DNA of 64,000 bases from the NCBI GenBank assembly GCA_038322815.1, contig JBBQGG010000001.1:1-64000 (forward strand). The letters are read 5' to 3'. Each line of letters begins with the position of its first letter. The stretch's first letter is position 1. The DNA is from PALSA-1296 sp038322815. Its GTDB lineage: Bacteria; Bacteroidota; Ignavibacteria; Palsa-1295. Below are positions 35,314-45,200 of this stretch, piece by piece. Under the pieces are notes generated by a model, which worked only from the letters and a program-made list of their open reading frames with translations, searched no databases and was not told the origin of the DNA. The position numbers and the translations under genes were made by a program.

Positions 35314-37187
35314 TGTACAATAAATACCGGGATATTAAGCGCATGACGAACTGGTGAAACAGTCGTACCAAATATCAAGTCTTTCAATCCTCTGTGTCCG
35401 TGTGAGCCCATGACTAAAAGATCGATCTGTTCGTGTTTTCCAATACGAATAAGCTCTTTAGGGGCTGAGCCAAAGCCGATCACAGTATGAATATCCTTAC
35501 TCTGACGCACAATCAATTCTTCTTTTAACTTGGCAAGATATTCTTCTCCTTGCCGAGCGGCAGTGTCGCGAGTTCTTTCTTTAAGGAAAAATCCTGATGC
35601 ACTTGCCACGATATGAATTAGCATAATAGATCCATGATCCGTACAAAGTGAGAGCGCCTGTTCAATAACTCTTTTATCTTTCTCATTTCCTTCAATCGCC
35701 ACACCAACTTTAGCATATTTAACAACTGTTGCAATTCCGCCCAGTTCAGGTTTAGGCATTGAAATTATTTTCTCAGTATGTCGATGAAAAAATGGTTTGA
35801 AAAGTATATAGAGCAATAAGAATCCAATTGCTACAAAAATTGGCAATACTAAAAAACCGATTATTTTCTCTGTAGAAGAGTTAGAGATTAGAGCATTTGT
35901 CTCTTGTTCGATCAAAAGATTAATATTCAACACCAGAACAATAGCCGCTGTGATCCAGGCTAATATCTTTACCCAAAGTTTATTTGCAAACTCCCCCATG
36001 AGTTTCCGCTCACTTGTGAAGTGCACTAATGGGATAACGGCAAAAGCAAGCTGCATACTTAGAACAACTTGGCTTAGGATCAAAAGCGATAGTGTTGACC
36101 CTTCACCAAATACAGATATTACTAAAGCTGCAGGAATAATTGCAAGCGACCGTGTAATAATACGCCGTAAAGCAGGACGAATTCGCAAATGCAAAAAACC
36201 CTCCATGACAATCTGGCCCGCAAGCGTACCTGTGATCGTTGATGACTGCCCGCTTGCAAGCAATGCAACTGCAAAGAGAATACCTGCAAATTTCGTCCCC
36301 ATTAATGGGGAAAGCAATTCATAGGCTTGCTGAATTTCCGTTACTACTTTACCGTGTGAAAAAAACACGGCTGCCGCTAAAATAAGAATAGCGGCATTAA
36401 TAAAAAATGCACCGTTGAGCGCAAGAAAAGAATCGAGCAAGTTATAATTACAGGCATCACGCTTCCCTGCCGGAGTTTGTTCGAACTCTCGTGTTTGAAC
36501 AAGTGCCGAATGCAGATAGAGATTATGCGGCATTACCGTTGCGCCGATAATACCGATGGCAATAAACAAGCTTCCGGAGGGAAGCTGCGGAATTAACCCA
36601 CCTATGACACTATGTAATTCCGGTTTAGCGAGAAATATCTCTATAATAAAGCACAGCCCTATAAGGACAATCAATGTTAAGATAACTGCTTCTAATTTTC
36701 GCATCCCAAGGTGCTGTAACGCAAGTAGCACAAGAACATCAAGAGCAGTAATGAAAACACCCCAGATCAGAGGCAGGCCAAAAAGGAGATTAATAGCGAT
36801 AGCAGTGCCGAGAACTTCAGCAAGATCACATGCAATAATGGCAATCTCGCATAACATCCATAATGCTATGGAAACAGGTTTAGCATAATGATCGCGGCAT
36901 GCCTGTGCTAAGTCGCGTCCAGTAACAATCCCAAGCCGAGCTGAAAGTGTCTGAAGCAAGAGTGCCATGAGATTCGACATCAGGAGTACCCAAACAAGTG
37001 TATATCCGAACCTTGCACCTCCCTCAAGATCCGTCGCCCAATTTCCAGGATCCATATAGCCGACGCTTACTAAATATGCAGGACCACCAAAAGCAAATAA
37101 ACGGCGCATCATACCCTTATTCTTATGAGGGATTGATACTGATTTATGTACTTCAGCTAATGAAACCTTATTTTCCATTATGTTCAC
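35310..37187 (-). CDS. NRAMP metal transporter fused to a universal stress protein domain
   Basis: A 625-aa fusion. Residues about 30-450 are an NRAMP (MntH-like) transporter with the metal-binding DPGN (46-49) and MPHN (219-222) motifs and eleven or so membrane segments; these import Mn2+ or Fe2+ with H+. After a linker, residues about 488-625 are a UspA-type domain with the nucleotide-binding signature GSHGHRGLKDLIFGTTVSPV. The stress domain would sit in the cytosol and may sense ATP/AMP to adjust transport; that is inference. The start at 37187 overlaps the previous small gene by 20 nt; ATG 37178 is an alternative. Confidence 0.92.
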   Translation of the reverse strand: MNIMENKVSLAEVHKSVSIPHKNKGMMRRLFAFGGPAYLVSVGYMDPGNWATDLEGGARFGYTLVWVLLMSNLMALLLQTLSARLGIVTGRDLAQACRDHYAKPVSIALWMLCEIAIIACDLAEVLGTAIAINLLFGLPLIWGVFITALDVLVLLALQHLGMRKLEAVILTLIVLIGLCFIIEIFLAKPELHSVIGGLIPQLPSGSLFIAIGIIGATVMPHNLYLHSALVQTREFEQTPAGKRDACNYNLLDSFLALNGAFFINAAILILAAAVFFSHGKVVTEIQQAYELLSPLMGTKFAGILFAVALLASGQSSTITGTLAGQIVMEGFLHLRIRPALRRIITRSLAIIPAALVISVFGEGSTLSLLILSQVVLSMQLAFAVIPLVHFTSERKLMGEFANKLWVKILAWITAAIVLVLNINLLIEQETNALISNSSTEKIIGFLVLPIFVAIGFLLLYILFKPFFHRHTEKIISMPKPELGGIATVVKYAKVGVAIEGNEKDKRVIEQALSLCTDHGSIMLIHIVASASGFFLKERTRDTAARQGEEYLAKLKEELIVRQSKDIHTVIGFGSAPKELIRIGKHEQIDLLVMGSHGHRGLKDLIFGTTVSPVRHALNIPVFIVQ

Positions 37188-37407
37188 TATTTCCCTGTAA
37201 AATAGCTTTTAGATCGACTATCTTCTTACGAATGCTTTCTATTTCTCGCGGCGTTATTTTTTTAGATGAAGGTTTTTGGTAATATACATCGAGAGCGTTC
37301 AAGTCGATTAGCATATCGGTAAGCATTGTCAATGCTGTGGCAATCCTGCCTTCACTCTCGCCTTTCATGAATATCTGGTCTTCAAGTAATGTTTTATATT
37401 CAGACAT
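37168..37407 (-). CDS. Small unknown protein upstream of the NRAMP fusion
   Basis: A 79-aa mostly helical, charged protein starting MSEYKTLLEDQIF, with a basic segment KPSSKKITPREIESIRKKIV near the C-terminus. No family recognised. It overlaps both neighbours: 8 nt with the preceding tiny gene and 20 nt with the NRAMP fusion. This tight overlap on one strand supports real translation. A regulatory or accessory role for the transporter is only a guess. Confidence 0.55.
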   Translation of the reverse strand: MSEYKTLLEDQIFMKGESEGRIATALTMLTDMLIDLNALDVYYQKPSSKKITPREIESIRKKIVDLKAILQGNSEHNGK

Positions 37408-37564
37408 ATATACTCTTCAGTTCATAATCCATGACGAATTTGATCGCCGGTTCGTAGCCAAAACGCCTAATTATACTCCTATCTCGTTTGCGAAGTCCTT
37501 TCTCCATGACAATAACAATTGCTTCACCTTCTTCCAAAGAACGCATAGCGTTTATAGTCGGCAT
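37400..37564 (-). CDS. Tiny unknown protein
   Basis: A 54-aa protein if started at ATG 37564 (MPTINAMRSLEEGEAIVIVM). The frame is open 29 codons further upstream without an obvious start signal. The C-terminal half is basic (KGLRKRDRSIIRRFGYEP). It ends 8 nt inside the next small gene. It could be a real short protein in this operon, but nothing more can be said about function. Confidence 0.45.
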   Translation of the reverse strand: MPTINAMRSLEEGEAIVIVMEKGLRKRDRSIIRRFGYEPAIKFVMDYELKSIYV

Positions 37565-37672
37565 ACTAACAGAAAGGACGAGGAAAACAAAACATTTCGC
37601 GATTGTACGCGAAATAGATACTATAACGATCCGGTAAATATCGCTTATCATGTGTTGAACAACAATTACGGT

Positions 37673-38677
37673 TTAGGTTATGCTCCTTTGTTTGCGAAAA
37701 GTAAGCAGACTCTTTGCAACATCGAAAACGTTTTGGGCACTTATACTCGTCATGCATTCATGCGAATGAATCGGACATTCATTCCCGCCATGTGATGCAC
37801 ATGGCCTGCACCATAAATTTTCATTTTGGATAATCTGCCCTATATCTGAGGGGGGAGCAAATCCAAATTCCGGAACTGTAGGTCCGTAAATGACGATGGT
37901 TGGAGTGCACGTAGCAGTCGCAATATGAACGGGAGCACTATCATTAGAAATAAGTAAATCGCAATAAGAAATGACTGAAGTAAGTTCTTCGGGCGATGTT
38001 TTAGATGTAAGATCTACAACATTATTATATGTTGAATGGTCGTCACCTTCTAATTTACTTTCATTGACTCCGATAATAATTATGCTGTAATTTTTACTTC
38101 GTAAAAGGGAGAGTAGGCTTTTATATTTATCATAACCCCATTGTTTCGTTTGCCAAACACTATCAGGCGCCATTGCAATAATGGGTCGTGGTAAATTTGT
38201 TACTTCTTTTGGCAAGAATAAATCGGAAGTTGCTAATTTAGGAAGTGTTGTAAGATCAGCCTCGGGGTAAATGACTTGTAATAAGCGAATTGCTCTTGCA
38301 GAATGTGGTTCATTAACTTCAGTAACTTTATGAGTTAAAATATTGTAATCTCCATACCCAATTATTTGTGGAGCATTCAGTCTTTCGATCAGCATTCTCG
38401 TCCTTTTTGAATTATGGAGCGTGAAGACTACATCAAATTCTGCTTTATTCAACTCAACTGCCTTTTTCCTAATCCCCTCTATACCATTTTCAGTATTATA
38501 CTTATCATAGATCAATACTTGATTTACTGATGGTGAGAAATTTATTATCCTGGCAACTTCAGGGCGAACAAGATACGAAATATGAGCATCGGGAGAAAGC
38601 CTGCGCAATTCTTCTGCAAGTGAGAGCGAAATGACGGCATCGCCTAGGAAGGCTGTCTGAATGACAAGTACTTTCAT
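37673..38677 (-). CDS. Glycosyltransferase family 9 (heptosyltransferase-like)
   Basis: A 334-aa protein of the WaaC/WaaF type, with the N-terminal MKVLVIQTAFLGDAVISL, FDVVFTLHNSKRT in the first domain, MAPDSVWQTKQWG at the start of the second, and CDLLISNDSAPVHIATA with TPTIVIYGPT in the sugar-nucleotide site. It adds a heptose or related sugar to the lipopolysaccharide inner core. It starts 3 nt after the acyltransferase-like gene, so both probably build the outer membrane glycolipid. Confidence 0.9.
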   Translation of the reverse strand: MKVLVIQTAFLGDAVISLSLAEELRRLSPDAHISYLVRPEVARIINFSPSVNQVLIYDKYNTENGIEGIRKKAVELNKAEFDVVFTLHNSKRTRMLIERLNAPQIIGYGDYNILTHKVTEVNEPHSARAIRLLQVIYPEADLTTLPKLATSDLFLPKEVTNLPRPIIAMAPDSVWQTKQWGYDKYKSLLSLLRSKNYSIIIIGVNESKLEGDDHSTYNNVVDLTSKTSPEELTSVISYCDLLISNDSAPVHIATATCTPTIVIYGPTVPEFGFAPPSDIGQIIQNENLWCRPCASHGGNECPIHSHECMTSISAQNVFDVAKSLLTFRKQRSIT

Positions 38678-38680
38678 AGT

Positions 38681-39487
38681 TTAAACGTACTTCCAACGTC
38701 TATGCTGCCATAGCCACTGATCTGGCTGTCTGCGTATTATCTCTTCAAGGAGATGGGCATGGCGGTATGTTAGCTCGTGAACATTTTCCTCGACAGCATC
38801 TAAAAGATCATCAAAACAAATACAATGAAAAGTTATGAGATAATCGCCATCAGCCTTACGAAGGCATTCGGCAAAGAGCATCGGAGCACGCGTTTGAAGT
38901 GCCAGGCGTGCCGGGCCCTCTGCAGTCGGTACTTCCCTGCCAAAGAAATTGATCCTTGTGCTTTCACCGGGGGCTGCCTGATCTGCAAGTAGTGCAATAC
39001 AACTTCCATTTCGAAGTACACGATACATCCTTCGTATGTCCCCGGAATTAATAAGAGTATTTCCTGTACGAATGCGCATTTTTTCTAAAAAACGCTCAGT
39101 AAATGAAGTCCGAATATTTTTTCTAACGATCGCAAAATTTTCTTTTAGGATTCTTGCCCCCCCCAAAGCAAGCCATTCCCAATTTGCGAAGTGTCCAGCT
39201 ACCACGATCAACCCCTTTTGTTCTCTCAGGAGATTTTGAAAAAGCTCAGGATTAGAAATCCTTATACGGGATTCAATACTTTTTAGGCTTGCAAAACGCA
39301 AGTAAAGCATCTCGGCAAAAACAATACCAAGATTAGCATACGCGCCGATAGCTATTTTATTTTTCTCAGCTCCAGTTAATTCAGGGTACGCTTTATTAAG
39401 ATTTTCAAGTGTAACGTTTTTACGTATACCAAAAGCAAATGCAAGTTTTGCAATGAGAACACCGAAAATTTTAAGTACTACCCTCAC
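38681..39487 (-). CDS. Lipid A-type lysophospholipid acyltransferase (LpxL/HtrB family)
   Basis: A 268-aa protein with one N-terminal membrane segment. The catalytic box is AGHFANWEWL (the H-x4-D/E motif near residue 105), followed by LALQTRAPMLFAECLRK. It transfers a secondary acyl chain to lipid A or to a related glycolipid. The frame is open to 39613, inside the GWxTD gene; I chose the GTG at 39487, just after that gene's stop, which gives the family's usual N-terminus. It pairs with the glycosyltransferase 9 gene. Confidence 0.88.
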   Translation of the reverse strand: MRVVLKIFGVLIAKLAFAFGIRKNVTLENLNKAYPELTGAEKNKIAIGAYANLGIVFAEMLYLRFASLKSIESRIRISNPELFQNLLREQKGLIVVAGHFANWEWLALGGARILKENFAIVRKNIRTSFTERFLEKMRIRTGNTLINSGDIRRMYRVLRNGSCIALLADQAAPGESTRINFFGREVPTAEGPARLALQTRAPMLFAECLRKADGDYLITFHCICFDDLLDAVEENVHELTYRHAHLLEEIIRRQPDQWLWQHRRWKYV

Positions 39488-39500
39488 GTAACAAAAAAAA

Positions 39501-40940
39501 TTAATTCGTACGTTTGGCTTCCTGATAGAACCAATTTGGCTCGTACGTTTCACCCTGTACATTCGAATGAACAAGGATGAATTTACCGCCTCCCTGAATA
39601 TCGACAAATGCAAATATAGGATGACTGCCCGTTGTTAGTGTCAGTTTCTTATTATAATATTCCCATGTTATGTAGGGCTTTGCATTTGTAGTATGAAGTT
39701 GAGTAATAACATATCGTTCTTCAGGAGATCCATAGGTAATATAAATTCTCCCCCTATCTGTTTTCCACCCCGGTGTTCGTTGATATGTATACTTCTTATT
39801 TGCTTCATCCACATTTTTATAAAATATCCTGTATGCAGACAGCGGCGTTGAAGAGCCTTCCTCTTTATCTTTAGAGCGCCAGAATTGAAACAAGAACCGT
39901 TGCTGCTGTGACGCATTATTAAGTTTCTTCCATGTTTTTGATAAATCAGCAGAGGCTATATACATAGCTTGATCTCCCTTTTCCTCCAATTCCAATTGCG
40001 ACATCTTGCTGATATCCGATGAAGAGAAAATTGCCTCCTCATCCATTGCAGGAGAAGAAGAAGCATTGCTTTCATCCTCTGAAAGCTTCATCCCACTATC
40101 ATAGAAAAAAACTTTTTGCACCGATGTTTCAATATTCCCTCCACGCTTGATCGCTATTTCTAAGATATAACTATCTGTGGGTAAACCATCGACATCGATA
40201 GAACCTACCAGAGGAATCGTTGATGCAGCTAATACCTGTTGATGTGAGTTGGAGAACATCTCGTGTTTCTGGCCGTCAAGTACACGCGCAATAACTTCGC
40301 AAGTACCGGTTGATGATATGGCAGACTTGGGGATATACAGTTCAGTGTAATAATTCAACCTGCTATTTAATGAGCTAAATACTTTCGAAGGGTTTGGTGT
40401 GATAAGATAACCAACCTTTTCAAAAGGATTATTATGATCGTTTGTCGGGACTAAGCTATTTGCAAATTCAACCCCACTCAGGAAAAATTTATCTCCATTT
40501 ACTACAGGAGTATAAAAATTGCGTTTAATGGTATCAAGCACTTCTATTCCTTTATCATTCTTTGAATGAAAAATAAGAACGGCTTCGTCATTTGGCTTTA
40601 TTTCAGCTATTATAACCGTACCGTCAAGCACCAGAGAATATTTTAAGCTATCGAGTGAAGCTCTTGTTCCATTAAAAATATTTTCTTTCTTGATATCTTT
40701 TGAACCGATGACATGGCTATTGCGCCATATTTCTGCCCGTACATTGACTTCGGCAACCTGAGTATTTCCCTTTTGCTCGAATCGTAACGCCCCATGCAAA
40801 AGAGTATAGTAAATCTCCAACTGAACTTTCCCCGAATCCCTTACAAAGGCAATAGCATCCATTTCAACTGTTCCTGGCTGTGCCTGCACTGTTGATGAGG
40901 CTAAAATAAGTCCAATAAAAGATAAGATGATCTTTCGCAT
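39501..40940 (-). CDS. GWxTD domain-containing exported protein
   Basis: A 479-aa protein when started at ATG 40940 (a 9-residue longer form is possible). It has a signal peptide cleaved near VQAQP. Most of the length is beta-rich. About 80 residues before the C-terminus sits TPGWKTDRGRIYITYG, the GWxTD motif that defines a family found in Bacteroidetes, Chlorobi and Gemmatimonadetes; its biochemical role is unknown. The next gene on the strand encodes the acyltransferase. Upstream is a terminator and the PorV-like gene. Confidence 0.85.
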   Translation of the reverse strand: MRKIILSFIGLILASSTVQAQPGTVEMDAIAFVRDSGKVQLEIYYTLLHGALRFEQKGNTQVAEVNVRAEIWRNSHVIGSKDIKKENIFNGTRASLDSLKYSLVLDGTVIIAEIKPNDEAVLIFHSKNDKGIEVLDTIKRNFYTPVVNGDKFFLSGVEFANSLVPTNDHNNPFEKVGYLITPNPSKVFSSLNSRLNYYTELYIPKSAISSTGTCEVIARVLDGQKHEMFSNSHQQVLAASTIPLVGSIDVDGLPTDSYILEIAIKRGGNIETSVQKVFFYDSGMKLSEDESNASSSPAMDEEAIFSSSDISKMSQLELEEKGDQAMYIASADLSKTWKKLNNASQQQRFLFQFWRSKDKEEGSSTPLSAYRIFYKNVDEANKKYTYQRTPGWKTDRGRIYITYGSPEERYVITQLHTTNAKPYITWEYYNKKLTLTTGSHPIFAFVDIQGGGKFILVHSNVQGETYEPNWFYQEAKRTN

Positions 40941-41002
40941 AGCAATATTAAGATGATGAATTTGCACTTTCGTATACGGTAATTATAACGTCTGTTACAA
41001 AT

Positions 41003-41036
41003 AAAAAGAGCGCCTTTTCTTTAAAAAAAAGGCGCT
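41003..41036 (-). terminator. Terminator after the PorV-like gene
   Basis: AGCGCCTTTT (41036-41027 read on the minus strand) pairs with AAAAGGCGCT (41018-41009) over an 8-nt loop, and the minus strand then runs CTTTTTATTTG. This is a good intrinsic terminator for the gene at 41057-42106. Confidence 0.8.
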
Positions 41037-41056
41037 TAAGATCAATTTAGAAAAGA

Positions 41057-42106
41057 TCACTGAAAAGCTGCACTGACTGATATCCTATGGATCAATCCAA
41101 GATTCTTTGTTGTATTAATACCATAATCAATCGCACCAAGGAAATCCTCGGTTTTATATTTGAACCCTGCTCCCAAACCTAAACCAAGTTGATCTTGATT
41201 AAACCCATATCCGGCACGTAGAGCAACAATATCATTCCATATATATTCTACACCGACATTATAGGTCTCAGGTCCATCTGAATGCGCTGCAAAATCGAAT
41301 GCAACATTTAGTTTTTGGTCATCCATTGCTCCCTGAAATACGTCAGTCGCCACGCCGATCCTGAACGAAAGCGGAAGGGAAAAATTACTGGTCACCAATA
41401 GTGCATCCAGACCACGCGAAGTACTATTAATATTATTATCGCGCGCAACAATTGAAAGAGAATTTCCTTGGAAATTCCTATCCGGTCCCAAATTCGTCAA
41501 TGCTAAGGAGATCTTCAAATGGTAGAAATCCGTCTGATACAATGAGCCGGCATCAAATCCTATGCCATCTGCGGAAAGATCCAAAATGGTACTGCGTATG
41601 TATTTTACAGTTGCACCGAAAGAGAATCGGTCTGTCATCGCCCCTGCTATCGTAATTCCAAAGGCAAGATCGTTAGCGTTGAAAGTACCGGAATTGATAT
41701 CTTTTTGGATCGTCGATTTCTGTAACGCTCCGTTATCAAGCACAATAAGACTAACACCAAAACGATAACGTTCGCTGACAGGAAGGACAGCTCCGATAAA
41801 ATTATGATTGATACCGGCAAAATATGCTGTATATGTTGCGGAAGTATTAATCCCTTTCAGGTGGGCTATACCCGCAGGATTCCAATAAAGAGCAGAAATA
41901 TCATCGGCAAGCGCGCTGAACGCTCCACCCATTCCTGCTGCTCGTGCTCCGACACCAATTTTTTCGAAAAGTGAACCGCTGGAGCCGACATTATTGTAAT
42001 TCGGTGCAGTGGTTGTAGTTGACGAATTCTGAGCAAACAGAGCTGATGAGAGCGATACAAAACATACAACTCCGACTATTAAGCGACACAACTGTGAAAC
42101 TTTCAT
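41057..42106 (-). CDS. PorV/PorQ-family outer-membrane protein
   Basis: A 349-aa protein with a signal peptide (cleavage near LFAQN) and the characteristic N-terminal IGVGARAAGMGGAFSALADDI followed by ALYWNPAGIA, which identifies the PorV/PorQ (UPF0164-like) family of outer-membrane barrels. PorV is the T9SS shuttle that takes cargo to the attachment complex; other members are of unknown role. The protein ends in a hydrophobic strand SVSAAFQ. Start chosen at ATG 42106 so that the signal peptide is normal. Confidence 0.87.
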   Translation of the reverse strand: MKVSQLCRLIVGVVCFVSLSSALFAQNSSTTTTAPNYNNVGSSGSLFEKIGVGARAAGMGGAFSALADDISALYWNPAGIAHLKGINTSATYTAYFAGINHNFIGAVLPVSERYRFGVSLIVLDNGALQKSTIQKDINSGTFNANDLAFGITIAGAMTDRFSFGATVKYIRSTILDLSADGIGFDAGSLYQTDFYHLKISLALTNLGPDRNFQGNSLSIVARDNNINSTSRGLDALLVTSNFSLPLSFRIGVATDVFQGAMDDQKLNVAFDFAAHSDGPETYNVGVEYIWNDIVALRAGYGFNQDQLGLGLGAGFKYKTEDFLGAIDYGINTTKNLGLIHRISVSAAFQ

Positions 42107-42185
42107 TGTAATAACGTGAGATAAAAAATTATGCATATTTTCAACAAATCAATCCCCTTACAAAAATTCTGGCTCGGTTAACTGT

Positions 42186-42217
42186 AACGGTGATTCTTCA
42201 AAAGAAAAATCACCGTT
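42186..42217 (-). terminator. Hairpin after the 1261-aa protein gene
   Basis: A perfect 10-bp stem AACGGTGATT (42186-42195) with AATCACCGTT (42208-42217) and a 12-nt loop lies 12 nt beyond the stop of the gene at 42229. The loop and 3' side are T-rich but there is no strong U tract after it, so termination may be inefficient. Confidence 0.5.
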
Positions 42218-42228
42218 GTCTTAATTAA

Positions 42229-45200
42229 TTATCGAGATAAGCGATAGCCACCTAATACGACGGCAAATTTAGTAGTCATTTCACCGATCACAGATGTACC
42301 ATTTTTCGGATCTTTTGCGATCACGCGTGCAATAAATACCTGACTACCAACGCGTTGTTTTCCCTCAGATAGCAGGTTCCATTCTTCTACGTTATAACGA
42401 TCGGCTAAATTTACGCTGCCATCGGATGCAATACCTGCAACACCGTTATGTTCTAAGGTTTTGACAAGTTCGCCGGCAAGATTATATATCTCGATGGTCG
42501 CACGCGGTGGAAGCCTTGTAAAATACAGCTTAGCATTATCCGTCGAGGTTTGTCCAATATGCTCAACGATATAAGGATTTGGTACAACTTGTACTTCATT
42601 CAGGATTTTTGATTGACTGTACAATCCGTTGTCCGAAAAATCAAGTTTTTTATCCTTCGAAGTATTCACGACAAATTCAGCACCCGGGAAAGGCAAGCCT
42701 TTCATTAGACCTGTAAAACTGATAGTTATTTTATCACCCGGCTGGAAATCATTTGCAAAAGCACCATTATATGACTGCGTCGTATCTCCGGTAGTGCTAT
42801 TTGCAATTCCGGGGAAATTGAAGATTATTTCTGCTCCGCCAAGTCTGAGTCTATGAACGGTTTCCAGGAATTTTCCTCCGCTATTAAACCCGGATAATCC
42901 ATGGGTAAAATAATATTTACCTGTGGTTTTAGTTATATAACTTGCAGTACTTGGATCTCCATCTTTATCCTCAGTAAAATGGAAAGCATCGATCGCAAAT
43001 TTTCCCCCAAGCGGTACGATCATAGAATCAGGTTGATTCAGATCAGGAAAATAATTAGGGGTTTGAAAAATAACGTGATTATAGAACCCATAATCCCCTT
43101 CATAAACCACATCATTTCTATTGCCGACTCTGATGACTTTGAGCGGCTGATCACAATGCGTCTTGCTTATGATTGTTACAGGTAATGCCTGCGGATGGAA
43201 GTCAGCTCCCGAACTAGGATCTTTTATATGATCAACTCCTGAAATAACTTTGTTTGTGAGCGTATCAAACTGGTCTTCAACCCATGGCACCGACTGTCCG
43301 AAGCTGATTTCATACGTTGCCTCCCCTAGACCACCCTGATAGGATGGTATTGTAAAAGCAGTATCGATATTCGAAAAATCCACAGGTACATTTTGAGGCG
43401 CGCGACTGGTTCGTCCGGAAATGCTCACAACACCATTGAACTTAGGATCGAACGAAATGCTATGTAAACGATACGGATCCTGTAATTGGTGAAATTCGTG
43501 ATTGACCAGTATATCAAAAGCCTGATCTACAGTTTGATATGGAGCAAATTTACTGTCGTTTGTTGAGAACTTTCCCGAAACAACCGAATCAGGTTTTGTC
43601 TGTCCGATAATCTGTTCAAAAATACCCGATGCAAAACTATACGGAGTAAGTACCGGACTTGCACTAGGGTTGTAAAGTTTATCGTATGTTAGATCTTTGC
43701 CTTGACGCGTATCCCGAACGTCAACAAACATATTCAGCGGGCTTTGATTAAGGAAGCGATGATTGAATTCCGTCCATCTTGGCTGGAAGGAAACGATGAT
43801 CTGATCGTTCGAATAAAGCTGAAGAAATTTACCGGTATCCAAAACCTCGACTGTAACGGTAGTACCGTTCGATGTCGGATCATTCGGGCTTCCAAGAGCC
43901 CCGTTATAACAGTTTGGTTCTCCGGCTATTGAATTCGGAAGATCAGGAAATACCGGTCTGCAAGGGCTTCCTGGTACAAAATTTTTCGGAGTTACAAGTG
44001 CAGTTGTCAACGGCCCGACATTATTGATTGAATCGAATTCATCAGTAGCGAGAAGAAAATAATAATACTTTACTCCGTTATATAACCCTTCATTGCCACT
44101 TAGGACTCCATCCTGATTGTCGTCACCATAATCCAAAAATGAATGCTGTATTTTATTAGGTACGGAATTTGTTCTTACATACCTAGACCCTGTAAGCACA
44201 GGATATTTTGAGCCGTTCTTCAAGATCAATGTATCATAAACATTCACCTTCTTTAAATTCCAGATTGACCATGAGCCGAGATGGACAATTGGATTGATAC
44301 CGTCCGGACGGATCGTTGAATCATGATCTGATCGTGTTGTCCTGTATAAGTCGTAAGTATTGAAAGCCAGAGTCGGACTGAGCGGGTCAACAGAATTGTC
44401 TGCTGCGTCATCCCATTGAACAAGAACTGCCCGATCGAGGCACGTAGTTGTAAGATTTGGTATCTCAGGCGGAACAGGAGTAACAAAATGCTTTACCGTT
44501 ACCTGACAGGCAGTTGTAGAATCACCCGGCTTGTACGTGCCAGTTGTATCTGCAAAAACGTGGTGGGCAAATGCTATTAGCTTTACCACAGAATCCTGAT
44601 TTAATTTAAGCTGGGTAGTGCTGGGGCGAGCAATTCCGATACCTACTGTAGTTTCAACAGAAGTGCCGGGCTTAAGTGTGAAAGGTCCCGTAGAAAAAAG
44701 GAGTCGCATGTCTGCTCCGTTAGCGCCACCAATGGTAACATCATGTCCTAATATTCCACTTGAAAGGAAATCGTAGCGAAGATCAGGTGTCGGAGGATCG
44801 TTGCTGATAGTCCACTGGGCAAATGTTGTTAGTCCTAATTGCGGCAAGCCATTGCAATACCCGCCGACTGCAGTACTATCAGAAATATCTACGATATCTC
44901 CGTTCGGGCTAGTCGTCGGGCTTTCAAGAAATGTAAATCCAATACAACCGTATTCTCCCGGAGGAACAGCAGAAGATTCAGCTTTAGACCATTGTCGCGC
45001 CATATTCAAGGCAGTCGGATTCCCGTAATAGGGCGATGAGGGTGGAAAAAGTGTTTTACTATCAGCTATATCCTGCGGCGTTAAACCAAAATAAGAGTTA
45101 ATATCATTTCCTGCAGCTCCTCCCCCGACGCCAAGATCCGGATCAAACGAAGGTGCAAGGAAGCAATCAAACAATGTCTCACTTTTAGATGCATTTGTGA

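Noticed and set aside
37337..37795. A 152-codon plus-strand frame
   Set aside because: It is antisense to the glycosyltransferase and small genes, has no start signal and looks like a shadow frame.
40968..41056. Reading the region as a small gene before the GWxTD gene
   Set aside because: It is explained by the terminator hairpin of the PorV-like gene.
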